Origin: Taibaiella sp965229095
Lineage (GTDB): Bacteria; Bacteroidota; Bacteroidia; Chitinophagales; Chitinophagaceae
DNA: 64,000 nucleotides
Assembly (NCBI GenBank): GCA_965229095.1
Contig: OZ245855.1
Span: 1,798,001 to 1,862,000 of the forward strand
Reading direction: 5' to 3'
Part shown: one piece after another, positions 15,213 through 25,728 of the stretch
Position numbering within the stretch: position 1 is the first letter of the stretch
Layout: every line of letters begins with the position of its first letter
Translations under genes and position numbers: made by a program
Notes under the pieces: model-generated
What the model saw: only the letters and a program-made list of their open reading frames with translations
Told to the model about the DNA's origin: nothing
Databases searched by the model: none

Positions 15213-17759
15213 TTACACTGCGAAAGTGTAACGGGTACCGAGATAATCCGTCACTCTTTTTATCTCTGCTGCACTCAGCTTTCTCTTGTAAATGATGGTT
15301 TCAAAAGTAACACCGTTGGAATACTCGGTAGAAGCTCCAGTAGCACCCATCGTTAATCCTATATTATTGGTGGCTCTCAACACCTTGTTGGTAGGCACAG
15401 ACAGGGGGTTACCGGCAACAGAAAGCAAGTTGCCACTTTTACCATACAGGCTCAGCCTTGAAGAAAAAGGATACTGTGCAGGATCCCGCTGCTCCAGTGT
15501 GGCAACCACAATCCGTACGGAAGCTGCCGGTATGCCGGTATTCACCGTATAGGCTGTCTGCCCTGTATTAACCAGCACAACACTCATGCTCGCCGGCTTC
15601 AATGCCATACTCCACATTCCGCCGCTTACATCGTCAAACCCACGGCCTACAGAACTGTTGCCTACATAGAAAACAGTAAAGTCATCGGAGCCCTGGAAAG
15701 GCTTGCTAGTGCTTTGGTTCAGGAGCATATTATTGCTGAACGACATGGCCGTCATACCATTGGAGGTGGTCAATTGAGGACCGGGCACAGCACCCCATAA
15801 CCCGAGGTTGAGGCCATTACCGGTCATATCTTTGAGTAAGGTTACCCTACCGCCGACCACCTGGTTACTGGGATTATCGGCACGCCACCAGCCTGCCATA
15901 CCGGAGAACGGTATGTTGAGTGCATCAAGATCGGCTTCTTTATCGGCCAGGATATCGAATTTAAGGCCGCTGTTGCCTTCTCCTTTGCCCGACTCTATCT
16001 TACGTCCGCGCCAGGTATAGGTGCGGCCGTCGTACCAACGAGTACGCTGGAAATTTTCACTCACGATAAACCCGCTCCTGCTTACTTCTTCTTCGTAGAT
16101 GAAATAAGGTTTGTTGTCCGCAATACCTATGGATAAGATATCGGTTCTGGGGCGTATGATCTCGTTGGTATAATCTCCATTGATGTAGCGCAGCATCGCT
16201 CCCCGCTGCAGCAAAACGTCGCGTCCGCCATACAGGGGGTTATAGGTGGTTTGCTTGGCAATGAAAGGAATCCAGTTTTCCGGTACCTCGTTGGATAGCC
16301 TGAACCGGTGCACTGCGGAATTGGGAATATAGCTGGCACTGGGCAGCGGCGGCGTGGTAGCGGCAAGGTATTGCTGCAGTTCATTATTGGCGTTTTTGCC
16401 ATCCATACCGCTCAGCAATTCATCCGGCACTACTTCTTCCACACCCCATACCATATTGGCCATTTCATCCCTGAGGAAGAGCACTCGTTCCAGCGCCTCG
16501 CTTTCCACACGGTTTTTAAGGCTGGGTACCATCAGCAATTGTGCAAAGGTGTCCACGTTGGCGGAACCCTGCTTGCTGATATTATACATATCCCAGCGTT
16601 CCCATTGCTCATCCAGGCCGGAACCCGCCCTATTGATCAGTTGCTTCCGTCCAAACACATCGGTGGTCACCAGTCCTGTTATCTTATTCAGCGTACCATC
16701 AGGAACGATATGCGGTATCAGGAACCAGTCGTTGGAATAAATCAGCCCGAATTCCATGATCACCATTTTAGCGATATCCTGCTTCTGGGTGAGCATTTTG
16801 GAAAGGTCATTGTTTTTATCTTCAAATTCCCACCAGCGGCCTTTGGGCATTCCCTTAAACTCGATGGTATGCGGGATATAAGAAACAGCAACGGAAGGCA
16901 GTACGGCTGCTGCATTATTGATGGTCACTCCTGTGCCTTCCTGCAATTTGGCGCTGCTGTTGCCGTTGAGGTCAAAAGAGTACCAGTCGATATTACCACG
17001 GGTGTATTTATCGGCCAGCAATACATTCTGCGCCGAAGAAGCGGTGGCATTTACCGGTGCGGATACGGAACATTGGTATTCCAGTTGGGTATCCGACCAG
17101 GAGTTATCTGCTGCCGTTTTGGGGAAATAATAAGTGTGCTCCAGCCAGTCCCTGAACTTCGTTTGTATGGTATTCAGCAACGGGAAGGCGGAAGGGTTAC
17201 TGGGAATGGTACCGGCATTACCACCTCCTACGAGGAATTGGTAGAATTTATAGCCGTCCATAGCCCTTGAGGTAACCAGCTTACGTACCCGGAGCGCCGG
17301 TTTGTTACTGTTTTTCTCCGGGCCGGAAGTGGCGGTCAGGGGATCGATAGGAAAGGCCAGCCGGAATTCCTTGAACAACTGGGTAGTACTTGTTGCATAG
17401 CTTAACGCCATCAGCTTGAACCACCTGTTGCCCAGTTCCAGCCGGAACGCCAGATCGGGTTTCAGCGGCAGGCGCTCTACTTTGGCTTCGAGGGGCACGT
17501 TTTCATCAAAAGCTTCCACAGCACCGTTCCGGCTCTTGAACCGGTTGAGCTTGGTCGACTGTGTTTCTATCCTGGCTTTTACCAGGGTACCGGCATCTTC
17601 GCCGTTGAATTCCTTTACCCGCCATTGCTGGGTAAGCATCCATAAGGCATCGTGTACCTGTGCTTTGACGGTAGGTCGGTAATCCGCGGCGATAGCCCGC
17701 GGTTCTATTCTTGCATAGGCTACTATATCTGCGGCATATATATTAATCGGTTGTGGCAT
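15213..17759 (-). CDS. Large conserved protein of unknown function with C-terminal LamG/ConA-like domain
   Basis: This 848-residue protein has no signal peptide. It opens INIYAADIVAYARIEPRA, followed by VHDALWMLTQQWRVKEFNGE and DAGTLVKARIETQ. I recognise the '(D)xLWxLxxQWxVxEFxGEDAG' motif from large uncharacterised proteins of other phyla, but I know of no assigned function. The central part (residues about 200-600) is unassigned. From about 620 to the end there is a concanavalin-A/LamG-like beta-sandwich: MAGWWRADNPSNQVVGG, LLKDMTGNGLNL, DDFTVFYVGNSS, ending YKRKLSAAEIKRVTDYLGTR. It is the last cluster gene, 14 bp after the 1601-aa gene. The lectin-like tail suggests a binding module, but the lack of an export signal leaves its location open. 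Confidence 0.75.
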   Translation of the reverse strand: MPQPINIYAADIVAYARIEPRAIAADYRPTVKAQVHDALWMLTQQWRVKEFNGEDAGTLVKARIETQSTKLNRFKSRNGAVEAFDENVPLEAKVERLPLKPDLAFRLELGNRWFKLMALSYATSTTQLFKEFRLAFPIDPLTATSGPEKNSNKPALRVRKLVTSRAMDGYKFYQFLVGGGNAGTIPSNPSAFPLLNTIQTKFRDWLEHTYYFPKTAADNSWSDTQLEYQCSVSAPVNATASSAQNVLLADKYTRGNIDWYSFDLNGNSSAKLQEGTGVTINNAAAVLPSVAVSYIPHTIEFKGMPKGRWWEFEDKNNDLSKMLTQKQDIAKMVIMEFGLIYSNDWFLIPHIVPDGTLNKITGLVTTDVFGRKQLINRAGSGLDEQWERWDMYNISKQGSANVDTFAQLLMVPSLKNRVESEALERVLFLRDEMANMVWGVEEVVPDELLSGMDGKNANNELQQYLAATTPPLPSASYIPNSAVHRFRLSNEVPENWIPFIAKQTTYNPLYGGRDVLLQRGAMLRYINGDYTNEIIRPRTDILSIGIADNKPYFIYEEEVSRSGFIVSENFQRTRWYDGRTYTWRGRKIESGKGEGNSGLKFDILADKEADLDALNIPFSGMAGWWRADNPSNQVVGGRVTLLKDMTGNGLNLGLWGAVPGPQLTTSNGMTAMSFSNNMLLNQSTSKPFQGSDDFTVFYVGNSSVGRGFDDVSGGMWSMALKPASMSVVLVNTGQTAYTVNTGIPAASVRIVVATLEQRDPAQYPFSSRLSLYGKSGNLLSVAGNPLSVPTNKVLRATNNIGLTMGATGASTEYSNGVTFETIIYKRKLSAAEIKRVTDYLGTRYTFAV

Positions 17760-17773
17760 AGATTTCAGAATTA

Positions 17774-20700
17774 TTAGGGATTTACAGAAAGGATGTGATT
17801 GCCGGAAAGACCAATAAGGTTACCGGATTGGGCAAAAGGCAGGACAAAGGCCGGCAGTTGCCCTACTGCACCAGAGGAAATACGTTCGTAATCCACTGCG
17901 CGCTTCACGGCAAGATCCAGGGTTTCGTTCAGCATGTCTACCAGGTCGTTCCACTGCCATCTGCCGGTAATGCGTGGCGTAAGGCCCAGCAGCAAGGCTT
18001 GCGGCGCCTTGGCATTGGGTTGGTTGTGGTGGAAGCTCACGCCTGAGGTCTGTTCCCTGGAAGGGATCACATCAACCCAGTCATCTACCATGATACCCAC
18101 TTGTTTACCGGAAGCAAGATGTCCGGAAGGCACGGAAGCACCGATTGCGATGCGGCCTTCTTTAAGGGCGGCCTGGTTATTCACCGAAGCGCCTAACCAT
18201 CGTTCTGTACCATCGCTGGCATAAGGTAATTGCAGCGGTAACAGGTTACGTTCGTTGTGGAAGGATTTGAAATCAACGGCAGAGGCTACCAGGGACAACA
18301 TTTCGTAGTTAGCCGCATTTTTCCTTACCCTGGCGATACTGCTGAGCCATTCTTCCGTAAGCAGATCATTTGTGGTATGATCCTGCTTGAGAGAACTGGT
18401 GTAATTCAGCATTAAAGCGAGATAAGCCTGCTCATCAGGCCTTATTTCAAAAACGGGCAAAGGTGCAAATGACTGTCCGAATATGGTTTTCAGGCATTCA
18501 ATAACACTGTTGACATAAGGCACCGGATCATCGCCGGAGCCAGGTTGTGCTATAGGGTTACTCGTGTCGTATTTCTTCTGTGCCTGCGCCAACACAGAGG
18601 CGCCCCATGCCTTAAGCGTATCTTCATCTTCGGGAGTAGTATCGCGTACAAATTCATATACTGTCTGCTCCAACCCATATTGACTCAAAGCATACAAAGC
18701 ATTGATCACACCAGTGAAGCTGAATGTTCCCAGGGCTCCGCTGAGGTTGGATATGGCCGTATTGAGCGCGCCGCGCACTACGCTTATCCGTCCTGCCAGG
18801 TCTGCAGTATCGTAGATCGGGAATACCCCTCCGGCTACTTCCGGCAACATATAATCGTGGGTGTTCAAAGCTCGGGAAGAGGTGATCACCTTGCGGGCAT
18901 AAAGCAGCACGGGCAGCACATCTTCAAAGGAGAAATAATCATCTGCAGTAGAAGGACCATATACAATTTCCAGGTTCTTGCTCCTGGTATAGCCCGGGGT
19001 ACCACTATTAGACCTTACATATTTTTTAATGATAAGGGAGAGCATCGAATCATCGTTATCCAATTCCTCATTTACCAGGTACATCAGGTCTATGGGTTGT
19101 AACCCCAGATCCACAGCCAATACTATCTTCGGATTCATCACATCGCCATCTACAATTACGGTACACATCAGCTTGGACGGATTGGGTAACAATTCGCTCA
19201 GCCAGGTATTGACATAAGGCTCTGCCTGCCTGCGCCTGCTTATTGCGGTCACATCGGTCCAGCCGTTCACGGGAGCATCCGCATGTTTGAAGTGCATGGT
19301 AAAACGCTGTCCTACTTCCAAACCTGACTTAATAGAATCCAGGATATCCGGTTCTGCTACAAGGTTGCCTTTGGATATGGCATCTGACAAAGCTCCACCT
19401 TTTACAGGGTTGCCTTGCACCACATGGAACAATCCTTCAGACATGGCAATGTCGCTTACGGCATCCATCAAGTTCCATATCCAGTTTACTGCTTGCTCTA
19501 CATAACCATTGGCAATTGCAGGGATCCCGGAACCCATAGCAGTGATAATAGGAGCAATACCCGTTGTCTTGAAGACCTCTACCAGGCGTGCACCACTTAC
19601 AACATTACGGGCTTTCACTTTTTGCACTACGCTTGGATCGGGCGTAACTTCCACGACGAAGCTTTCGATCGGGTAATTCTCCCGCAGGCGGGAAACCACT
19701 GTATTTACATACTGAGGATCGGTGTACAGTTCCCTTAAACGGCGTTCAAATTCATAACCCAACAGCACGCTGAGGTCCTGTCCGTTGCGGATACCATCCA
19801 TAATATCGAGTGCAGCCCTTACCCTTTCGGAGGAAAGATTGATGGATAACGGGTCTTCCATACTCTGATTGGCCCTGTTCTTATAGCCGCTCAACATTAC
19901 CGCCCCGGCTACTGCCTGGTTGATCGAAGGCGCATGGATATAGCCTTTATTTTTCTTATCGCGCAGTATTCCTGGTTCAAATTGACCCGAAGGAGTTGGC
20001 GCGGGGTCCAACTGGGAGTTTCTTTTCACATCGAGCACCCAACCATAAGCGCCCAGGTACAATCCTTTAGTACGGTTGGGGCTTCCTTCTGTAATGCCAC
20101 GCAACGCATTCAGGCGCTGGTTTACCAGGGCCAGGCGCCAGGTATCCAGGCGGTACGATACGGAATCGACCAGCTCTGCTGTCAGCAGCCTCAGTTCTCT
20201 TACTGTGCTTTTCGAAATTACTGCCAGTGAATTTTTTGCTTCCAGCAAGTTCCTGGCCTGAGGAACATCGGACAGGTTATTGGAGCTCAGGAAAGCAGCT
20301 ACGGATGGGAAACCGTTATAAGGCGTAGCCATCAATTGCAGCCTGCTACGGCCTTGTGTCAGCCTGCCCATAGGGCCTCCTTCCTGCTGTGCCGATCCCA
20401 TAAATCCTTCCTGGCCTCCCGGAGGGCTTGCCGGATTCACGATATTTATGAATTCAACTTCGCCTCTTTCTTCTTCCGGCACGCCCAGCAGTTCGCAAGC
20501 GGCTTCATAGTATTCCAGCATTAAGGACTGGCGGGTGAAACGATAGAGCATATTGCGTTTCAGCTCTTTTTCTGCGATATCATCCGGTACGCCATATGCC
20601 TCAAAATTCTCGTCCCTTAATTCATCAAAGCTGGCGTCATGCAACAACTGCAGCATATTGCCACTTTTGCTGATCTCGGGTAAAGGACTGTCCAGCGGCG

Positions 20701-22579
20701 TATCGGGACCTGCTACCATCGGGATCTCAATAGAAGATTGCTCGTCGAGGTAATTGATCTGAACGGCTTTATGGCTAAAATCAAGCGGCAGGCCTAATTC
20801 ACCGACAACCTGGCCCATACGCTCCATCTGCTGACGGTTCCACTGTTCCGATAATTCCCGGAACTCAAGGGAAGCGTATTGCAAGTTATTCCAGGTATAG
20901 CCCGCTCCCACGCCTACACGTTGTACATAGTCGGTGGAGACGGCATGTGCCGTTAAGATATCGGATAACTGCTGTACCGGTGAGCCGGAAGGCGGACTGG
21001 CAGCCCTACCCTGCACCAGGCCCGAATGCTGGAACGAAGCGACAGCATTGGTCCACTGTTTATCCAGTGCCTGGGTATAGTCGAAGATGCGGCGGTAAAG
21101 ACCTGCATTGGGATCAGTATCCCAATTGATGCGGGAATAAACGCTCGCAGGCAGGATACCGTAAGGCTGGGTACCCGAGCGGATAGATGGCAAAGCGCCT
21201 CTGCTGCGTATGTAATCGGAGAAGAATTGCTTCAGCTCGTTGTTGTTGGATGTCCTGGACCCGAAGATGGGCATCAGCTCGTTGGCAGTATAACCAAAGC
21301 TTACCTGGTATAACAGGTTATTGATAGTCATAGAACTGCTGATGTCATTCCCATTACTCTGGAAAATATGGTACAACAGGTCATACTCGATACCGAGCGC
21401 CTCGCACAATACCTGTCCGTCTGTCTTTTGCCGCTGTGTATATACCGGCGTGAACAGAGGATCTTTTCTTTCTGTTTTATAGGTAGTAGGATTACCAAAT
21501 TCGACAAAGCTGTAACCGGAATAGTCTGTATCGGAGTTATTGGTACTGGTGCCTTGTTTCAGCAGGCTGAAACCGTCCGTGTAATGATGGCTTTTTATCA
21601 GGTTCTCAAGCCTGGTTTTGGATTCTTCAACGGTAAGTGTCGCTTTAACGCCCAATACCATTATTTTCTTGAATCCAAAATCGAACTGCCTTTGGCTGAT
21701 CGGCATTTTACCGCCCAAACCGCTGGCAATAGCAGCATCAAAGTTAATCATCCAGTTCACGTCAGGATTCGCCACCAGCTCATTCATTCTTCCGCTTACC
21801 GTGGTCTGATCGAAGGACATGGATTGTGTAGCCGGGTCCAGCGAAGGGTCGATACCCATTTTCAGCTCATCGGGGATATTACTGGTTTGGAAGGTTTGCA
21901 CATTGCCATCGTAATCGTAAGCATAGATCACAAAGGCATCGGGCATAATGCGCGTTAACGGTTGCTTGCTCCAGGCATCGTTCTTAGGCGATGGAACCGG
22001 GTTGGCCGGATCCATCCTCAATGCTACCCAGGCAGCCCGCTCTGCCCCGAAGCTGCGGCAAAGCAGATCCCAGGCATGTACTTTTTCTGCATCGGTAGCG
22101 GCACTTGAAAAGCTGGTCCAATAGGCCGTGCCTTCGTCTATTTCGCTTTGGGTAAGCTCTTGTTCATGTGTTTCCACAGCGATATCATCCGGGAAAATAC
22201 GCACCCAAAGCTCTTTCCCGTTTTGTTCCATAAAGACCGTTTCTACCCTTACCGGGAAAAACAAGATCGGGTAACGGTCGTTCATCTGGTTAACCAGGTT
22301 GTCAAAGCCGCCGAAGCTCTCCTGAAGCCCTTTTATCAGAGTGGTCTCCTGGCTTCTTACCGAATCCAGGTCCTGGTTCAGCCTTTTGATATTACCAAGG
22401 TTGGTATCAATATTTCTCAGATATTCGTCGCCCCGCTGGTTCTGATTCACGGCGGCGTCGAGTAAGTACTTATTGCGTATAAGTGATTGCTGTTCGAGAT
22501 GAGCGTCTATGCTGATTTGCATTTTCTGAGCTCTTATATCGGTAATCTGCCTTACCACTTCATCAAATTCCTTTGCCAT
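17774..22579 (-). CDS. Giant conserved protein of unknown function (1601 aa)
   Basis: This 1601-residue protein has no signal peptide and no clear membrane segment. Residues about 1-85 are helical and probably coiled coil (EVVRQITDIRAQKMQISIDA, then YLRNIDTNLGNIKRLNQDLD). A short conserved-looking block follows (RYPILFFPVRVETVFM, LWVRIFPDDIAVETHE, WDLLCRSFGAERAAWVAL). About the middle is SGTQPYGILPASVYSRI, then KGLYLGAYGWVLDVKR, NKGYIHAPSINQAVAGAVML and GQDLSVLLGYEFERRLRELY; I recognise these last motifs from giant hypothetical proteins in distant bacteria. No catalytic motif was found. It lies between the 992-aa (70-bp gap) and 848-aa (14-bp gap) genes. A structural or scaffold role is possible but unproven. 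Confidence 0.75.
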   Translation of the reverse strand: MAKEFDEVVRQITDIRAQKMQISIDAHLEQQSLIRNKYLLDAAVNQNQRGDEYLRNIDTNLGNIKRLNQDLDSVRSQETTLIKGLQESFGGFDNLVNQMNDRYPILFFPVRVETVFMEQNGKELWVRIFPDDIAVETHEQELTQSEIDEGTAYWTSFSSAATDAEKVHAWDLLCRSFGAERAAWVALRMDPANPVPSPKNDAWSKQPLTRIMPDAFVIYAYDYDGNVQTFQTSNIPDELKMGIDPSLDPATQSMSFDQTTVSGRMNELVANPDVNWMINFDAAIASGLGGKMPISQRQFDFGFKKIMVLGVKATLTVEESKTRLENLIKSHHYTDGFSLLKQGTSTNNSDTDYSGYSFVEFGNPTTYKTERKDPLFTPVYTQRQKTDGQVLCEALGIEYDLLYHIFQSNGNDISSSMTINNLLYQVSFGYTANELMPIFGSRTSNNNELKQFFSDYIRSRGALPSIRSGTQPYGILPASVYSRINWDTDPNAGLYRRIFDYTQALDKQWTNAVASFQHSGLVQGRAASPPSGSPVQQLSDILTAHAVSTDYVQRVGVGAGYTWNNLQYASLEFRELSEQWNRQQMERMGQVVGELGLPLDFSHKAVQINYLDEQSSIEIPMVAGPDTPLDSPLPEISKSGNMLQLLHDASFDELRDENFEAYGVPDDIAEKELKRNMLYRFTRQSLMLEYYEAACELLGVPEEERGEVEFINIVNPASPPGGQEGFMGSAQQEGGPMGRLTQGRSRLQLMATPYNGFPSVAAFLSSNNLSDVPQARNLLEAKNSLAVISKSTVRELRLLTAELVDSVSYRLDTWRLALVNQRLNALRGITEGSPNRTKGLYLGAYGWVLDVKRNSQLDPAPTPSGQFEPGILRDKKNKGYIHAPSINQAVAGAVMLSGYKNRANQSMEDPLSINLSSERVRAALDIMDGIRNGQDLSVLLGYEFERRLRELYTDPQYVNTVVSRLRENYPIESFVVEVTPDPSVVQKVKARNVVSGARLVEVFKTTGIAPIITAMGSGIPAIANGYVEQAVNWIWNLMDAVSDIAMSEGLFHVVQGNPVKGGALSDAISKGNLVAEPDILDSIKSGLEVGQRFTMHFKHADAPVNGWTDVTAISRRRQAEPYVNTWLSELLPNPSKLMCTVIVDGDVMNPKIVLAVDLGLQPIDLMYLVNEELDNDDSMLSLIIKKYVRSNSGTPGYTRSKNLEIVYGPSTADDYFSFEDVLPVLLYARKVITSSRALNTHDYMLPEVAGGVFPIYDTADLAGRISVVRGALNTAISNLSGALGTFSFTGVINALYALSQYGLEQTVYEFVRDTTPEDEDTLKAWGASVLAQAQKKYDTSNPIAQPGSGDDPVPYVNSVIECLKTIFGQSFAPLPVFEIRPDEQAYLALMLNYTSSLKQDHTTNDLLTEEWLSSIARVRKNAANYEMLSLVASAVDFKSFHNERNLLPLQLPYASDGTERWLGASVNNQAALKEGRIAIGASVPSGHLASGKQVGIMVDDWVDVIPSREQTSGVSFHHNQPNAKAPQALLLGLTPRITGRWQWNDLVDMLNETLDLAVKRAVDYERISSGAVGQLPAFVLPFAQSGNLIGLSGNHILSVNP

Positions 22580-22649
22580 AATATATTGGTGTTCGTTTAT
22601 AGGATTTATAAAATACTGTTTCCCTGAAACAGGTAGTTGTAACGGTTAT

Positions 22650-25628
22650 TTATACAGGGATCAGGCCTTCGGCATGTACGTTTAATTTTACGGGCGATTG
22701 CAATAAAGCATAGGCTACCGTGGCCGCATTACGATTCCAGGCAGTTACACTGTCGGGATCGGTCGATACGGTGAATTGTTTTGTTATGTTGGCAAAGCCA
22801 TCCTGTTGCGGGTTGGTTTTGATCAAGCCCCAGTTGACATCGTCCCATTTAGCGATATTGGGTGTCCCCGGTGGATTGGTACTGGCCTCATCGGCGCCAA
22901 AACGGATTTCACCTGCCCGCTCCTGGAAGACCACGAAGTAACCGGGCTTATTCGTATCCTGGTGTCCGCCCCGCACCTCCTCGGCCTTGGCTGCAAACCC
23001 TAAAAGATAGATATCGGGTTCTACATGCCCGGTAAATACTGGGTATTTCTCTGTTCCGGGAACTAATTTTCTCGGCTCATTGAACGAAATCCATTCTGCT
23101 TTCTGCAGGTAAATAATAGTACCCGGATATTTCCGCAACAGCTCTCCTCTTATGGTCAGGATCAGCATATCGCTTACACCGCTCATGGCGGTACGGGCAT
23201 TATTCGCACCCAATGCCGTCAATGCGGAGTTAGGATTATTGGGCACTACTCTCCAGCGATGAATGTCTTCAATATCCCTGTAGTCCTGCAGGTTAAAGAC
23301 CCTGCTGTTGGCCACTACCGGCAACAGGGAGGTTACGGAATTATTATAACCCCAGAAGTAGGAGAAGCAGGTACCTCGCTGATCGGTAGGATAGCCACGC
23401 CATAAAAGCTCGCGTCCCATCTCGTAATTAAGGCCAAGCATATATGCTTCCACATACTTCTGATTGACCTTAAGTATATTGATCGAGTTCATCTCGATAT
23501 CGTTGAGTCCTGGCATAATCCATTCTGGTGATAAAGCAGCCAGTTCCGCATACATTGCCGTCTTGATCTTTGGCGCTGCCATTACGAAATTGGTATTGAT
23601 GACATTTACCTGTGCACCGGCAACGTTGGTGAGCTGGATCTGGTTCTTAGCCATGCTCAATGCATTCGTATAGGGCTCTGTTCTTGTCAGGATAATATTC
23701 CGTGTGTTGGCAATGGATATCGTAGGATTGGCAACAAAATTATAACTGGGCAATGCCTGGATCACGCTATGCAGGGAAGCAATAGCGCTGACCATTACCT
23801 GGGTTGCCGGGGCATTGGGACCAGGCGCCGGGCCGCTCATAATCATACCGGGATTGGAAAACTGGAAACCGGCATTGGGTTGCAGGGAAAGCGTGAACGA
23901 GGGCGTAAGCTGACTGCTGTTCCATATGGAATAGGAGGTCTGCCCGGCCGGCGCTGTATAGGGAAATGCCGGCAGCACTGTACCGTTATTCACCTGGGCA
24001 ATAAGGTCCGTAGTAGTCACCACCGTATTGGTCGTAGCCTCGATACCGTTTACCAGCATACCACCGGGGCGGGTAATCCTGCGGAAAGCGCCCGAAAGCA
24101 TGGTGACCGGTATAGCACTGTTGTCAATGTCTTTATATACCGTAGCGGTAAGCGGGTTATTGCGGATACGCTGATGTACCGGCGCCGAGATATTGACCAG
24201 CAGCTCGTCGTTCAGGGTTACCAGATGTTTGTTATACATGGCCAGGTTAGCCTGCCGGGAGATCTGCAATTGCCTGAGCTTGCGATTGGCCTCCATTACC
24301 TCGCCTATCTGCTCCCAGGCTATATCCATATATTTTTCCTGGTTGCGGCGTATCGTTTCCGTTCCCGCTCCTGCAAAAATGCGATAGCGTGGGTCCAGGT
24401 TAGCTTCCTGCAACCAATTGGGCGAACCGGCAACCGTGTCCACTTTGTTTCGTGCAGCATGCCAGCGTCCGTATATAGGCGGCGCTACGATCGGGTCGAC
24501 AGTAATATTGTTTTCCAGTATCTCCGTGGGCTTATTGATGATCTGCCTTATCTTGGCGGTATAGGCATTACCATCGGTAGTGTCCCAGGCGTCGGAGATA
24601 GCCGTTACCGGCTGTACCACGCCTTGCAGGTAGGTGGCAGGATATGGCGACGCTATAGCTTCGAGCTCTGCGTTATTGCTTTTCTGCAGGTCGGTTTCTC
24701 TTTTACCCACATCTTCTCCCAGGATCTTGGGTTTCAGGAGCCGTACCAGCGATTCAAAATCGCCGGCGCCACCGGTTTTAAAATACCAGGTGTGGTATAC
24801 CGGGTATTCGGTATTGGCAGGCGTAGCGTTCTTCCAGGCTCCATCCAGCATATCGACCATGGGCGTACCGCCAAAGGGGTTCTGGCCCAGACCTGTGAGC
24901 CGGCCCGATTCAAAAGTGGGAATCAGGAAGGCCGTGTAACCGGTATTGGGTTCCAGCCTGCGCGGCGAAATAAGCCGGGAGACTGCTTTATCGGGATCGG
25001 TGGCCAGGATACCTTTCAGGTTGTTGATCGCAGTAGAGATATTGTTGCCAATAGCACTGTCGGAATCGGAAAGGTTACCATTCACATGCACGTGCGCCCA
25101 TGCCCACAGCTCGTCCTGTGGCGGGAAAATCTTGTAAGGTTCTTTGAGTACCTTGATCGCGTTTTTACCGTTGGGTGCTGTGAATGTTTGAAACTCGTCG
25201 TCTTTCAGTACGACCAGTGTTATCCAGGGCCTTAAGCGTACCTGGTATTGCGTGGGCTGACTAGGAGCGGCGTCTTTGTATTTGGCCGGTGTGTAGCGCC
25301 AGCAAAAATCCTCGTCGAAAAATTCGACGTAAGGCAGGTAATTGGGTTCGAAATTAGTAACCCAATTGGCCGGGCTTACTTTTACGATGGCATTGCTGTT
25401 GATCCCCGTAACATCGCAGGGGCCTTTAAGCGCAAAGAGCTTATCGGCACTGGTAGGGGTCGGGCCGCCACCGCTTACGGGAGTCGCATCCAGTTTCACA
25501 CTCAAGGTGAATGTAGGACGTTTTGCCGGGGTAGAGGTCCCAGAGGTGCTGTCGGGGTTGCTCAGGTAATTATTGAGCCCCTGACGCATATAAGGCAGAA
25601 AGGAATAAAATCCAAGTGTAGTAGGCAT
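22650..25628 (-). CDS. Large protein of unknown function (992 aa) in the DUF6603 cluster
   Basis: This 992-residue protein has no signal peptide. It starts MPTTLGFYSFLPYMRQGLNN. Other notable stretches are WRYTPAKYKDAAPSQPTQYQ, LRPWITLVVLKDDEF, ELWAWAHVHVNGN, SRLISPRRLEPNTGYTAFLI and PIYGRWHAARNKVD. A helical segment (residues about 420-480) contains MDIAWEQIGEVMEANRKLRQ. Near the C-terminus is GMNYELGRELLW-like sequence (YMLGLNYEMGRELLWRGYPT). No enzyme motif is apparent. It follows DUF6603 gene A by 196 bp that include a hairpin element, and precedes the 1601-aa gene. It is probably cotranscribed with the following two genes, and the three may work together. Confidence 0.75.
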   Translation of the reverse strand: MPTTLGFYSFLPYMRQGLNNYLSNPDSTSGTSTPAKRPTFTLSVKLDATPVSGGGPTPTSADKLFALKGPCDVTGINSNAIVKVSPANWVTNFEPNYLPYVEFFDEDFCWRYTPAKYKDAAPSQPTQYQVRLRPWITLVVLKDDEFQTFTAPNGKNAIKVLKEPYKIFPPQDELWAWAHVHVNGNLSDSDSAIGNNISTAINNLKGILATDPDKAVSRLISPRRLEPNTGYTAFLIPTFESGRLTGLGQNPFGGTPMVDMLDGAWKNATPANTEYPVYHTWYFKTGGAGDFESLVRLLKPKILGEDVGKRETDLQKSNNAELEAIASPYPATYLQGVVQPVTAISDAWDTTDGNAYTAKIRQIINKPTEILENNITVDPIVAPPIYGRWHAARNKVDTVAGSPNWLQEANLDPRYRIFAGAGTETIRRNQEKYMDIAWEQIGEVMEANRKLRQLQISRQANLAMYNKHLVTLNDELLVNISAPVHQRIRNNPLTATVYKDIDNSAIPVTMLSGAFRRITRPGGMLVNGIEATTNTVVTTTDLIAQVNNGTVLPAFPYTAPAGQTSYSIWNSSQLTPSFTLSLQPNAGFQFSNPGMIMSGPAPGPNAPATQVMVSAIASLHSVIQALPSYNFVANPTISIANTRNIILTRTEPYTNALSMAKNQIQLTNVAGAQVNVINTNFVMAAPKIKTAMYAELAALSPEWIMPGLNDIEMNSINILKVNQKYVEAYMLGLNYEMGRELLWRGYPTDQRGTCFSYFWGYNNSVTSLLPVVANSRVFNLQDYRDIEDIHRWRVVPNNPNSALTALGANNARTAMSGVSDMLILTIRGELLRKYPGTIIYLQKAEWISFNEPRKLVPGTEKYPVFTGHVEPDIYLLGFAAKAEEVRGGHQDTNKPGYFVVFQERAGEIRFGADEASTNPPGTPNIAKWDDVNWGLIKTNPQQDGFANITKQFTVSTDPDSVTAWNRNAATVAYALLQSPVKLNVHAEGLIPV

Positions 25629-25728
25629 AGCGAATGTTTTCTTTTGGTGTTATCGTATCTCACAGCTTAAAAGCTGTATGCTTTACCAGATAATGGTTCC
25701 ACAACCATTAACGCTTGTAAAGTTCTTG

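Noticed and set aside
23769..25235. Long plus-strand open frame opposite the 992-aa gene, and similar ones at 16308-17270, 59504-60538 and 60902-62014
   Set aside because: They lie wholly opposite strongly supported minus-strand genes, have biased composition and no recognisable motifs; they are shadows of the codon usage of the real genes.
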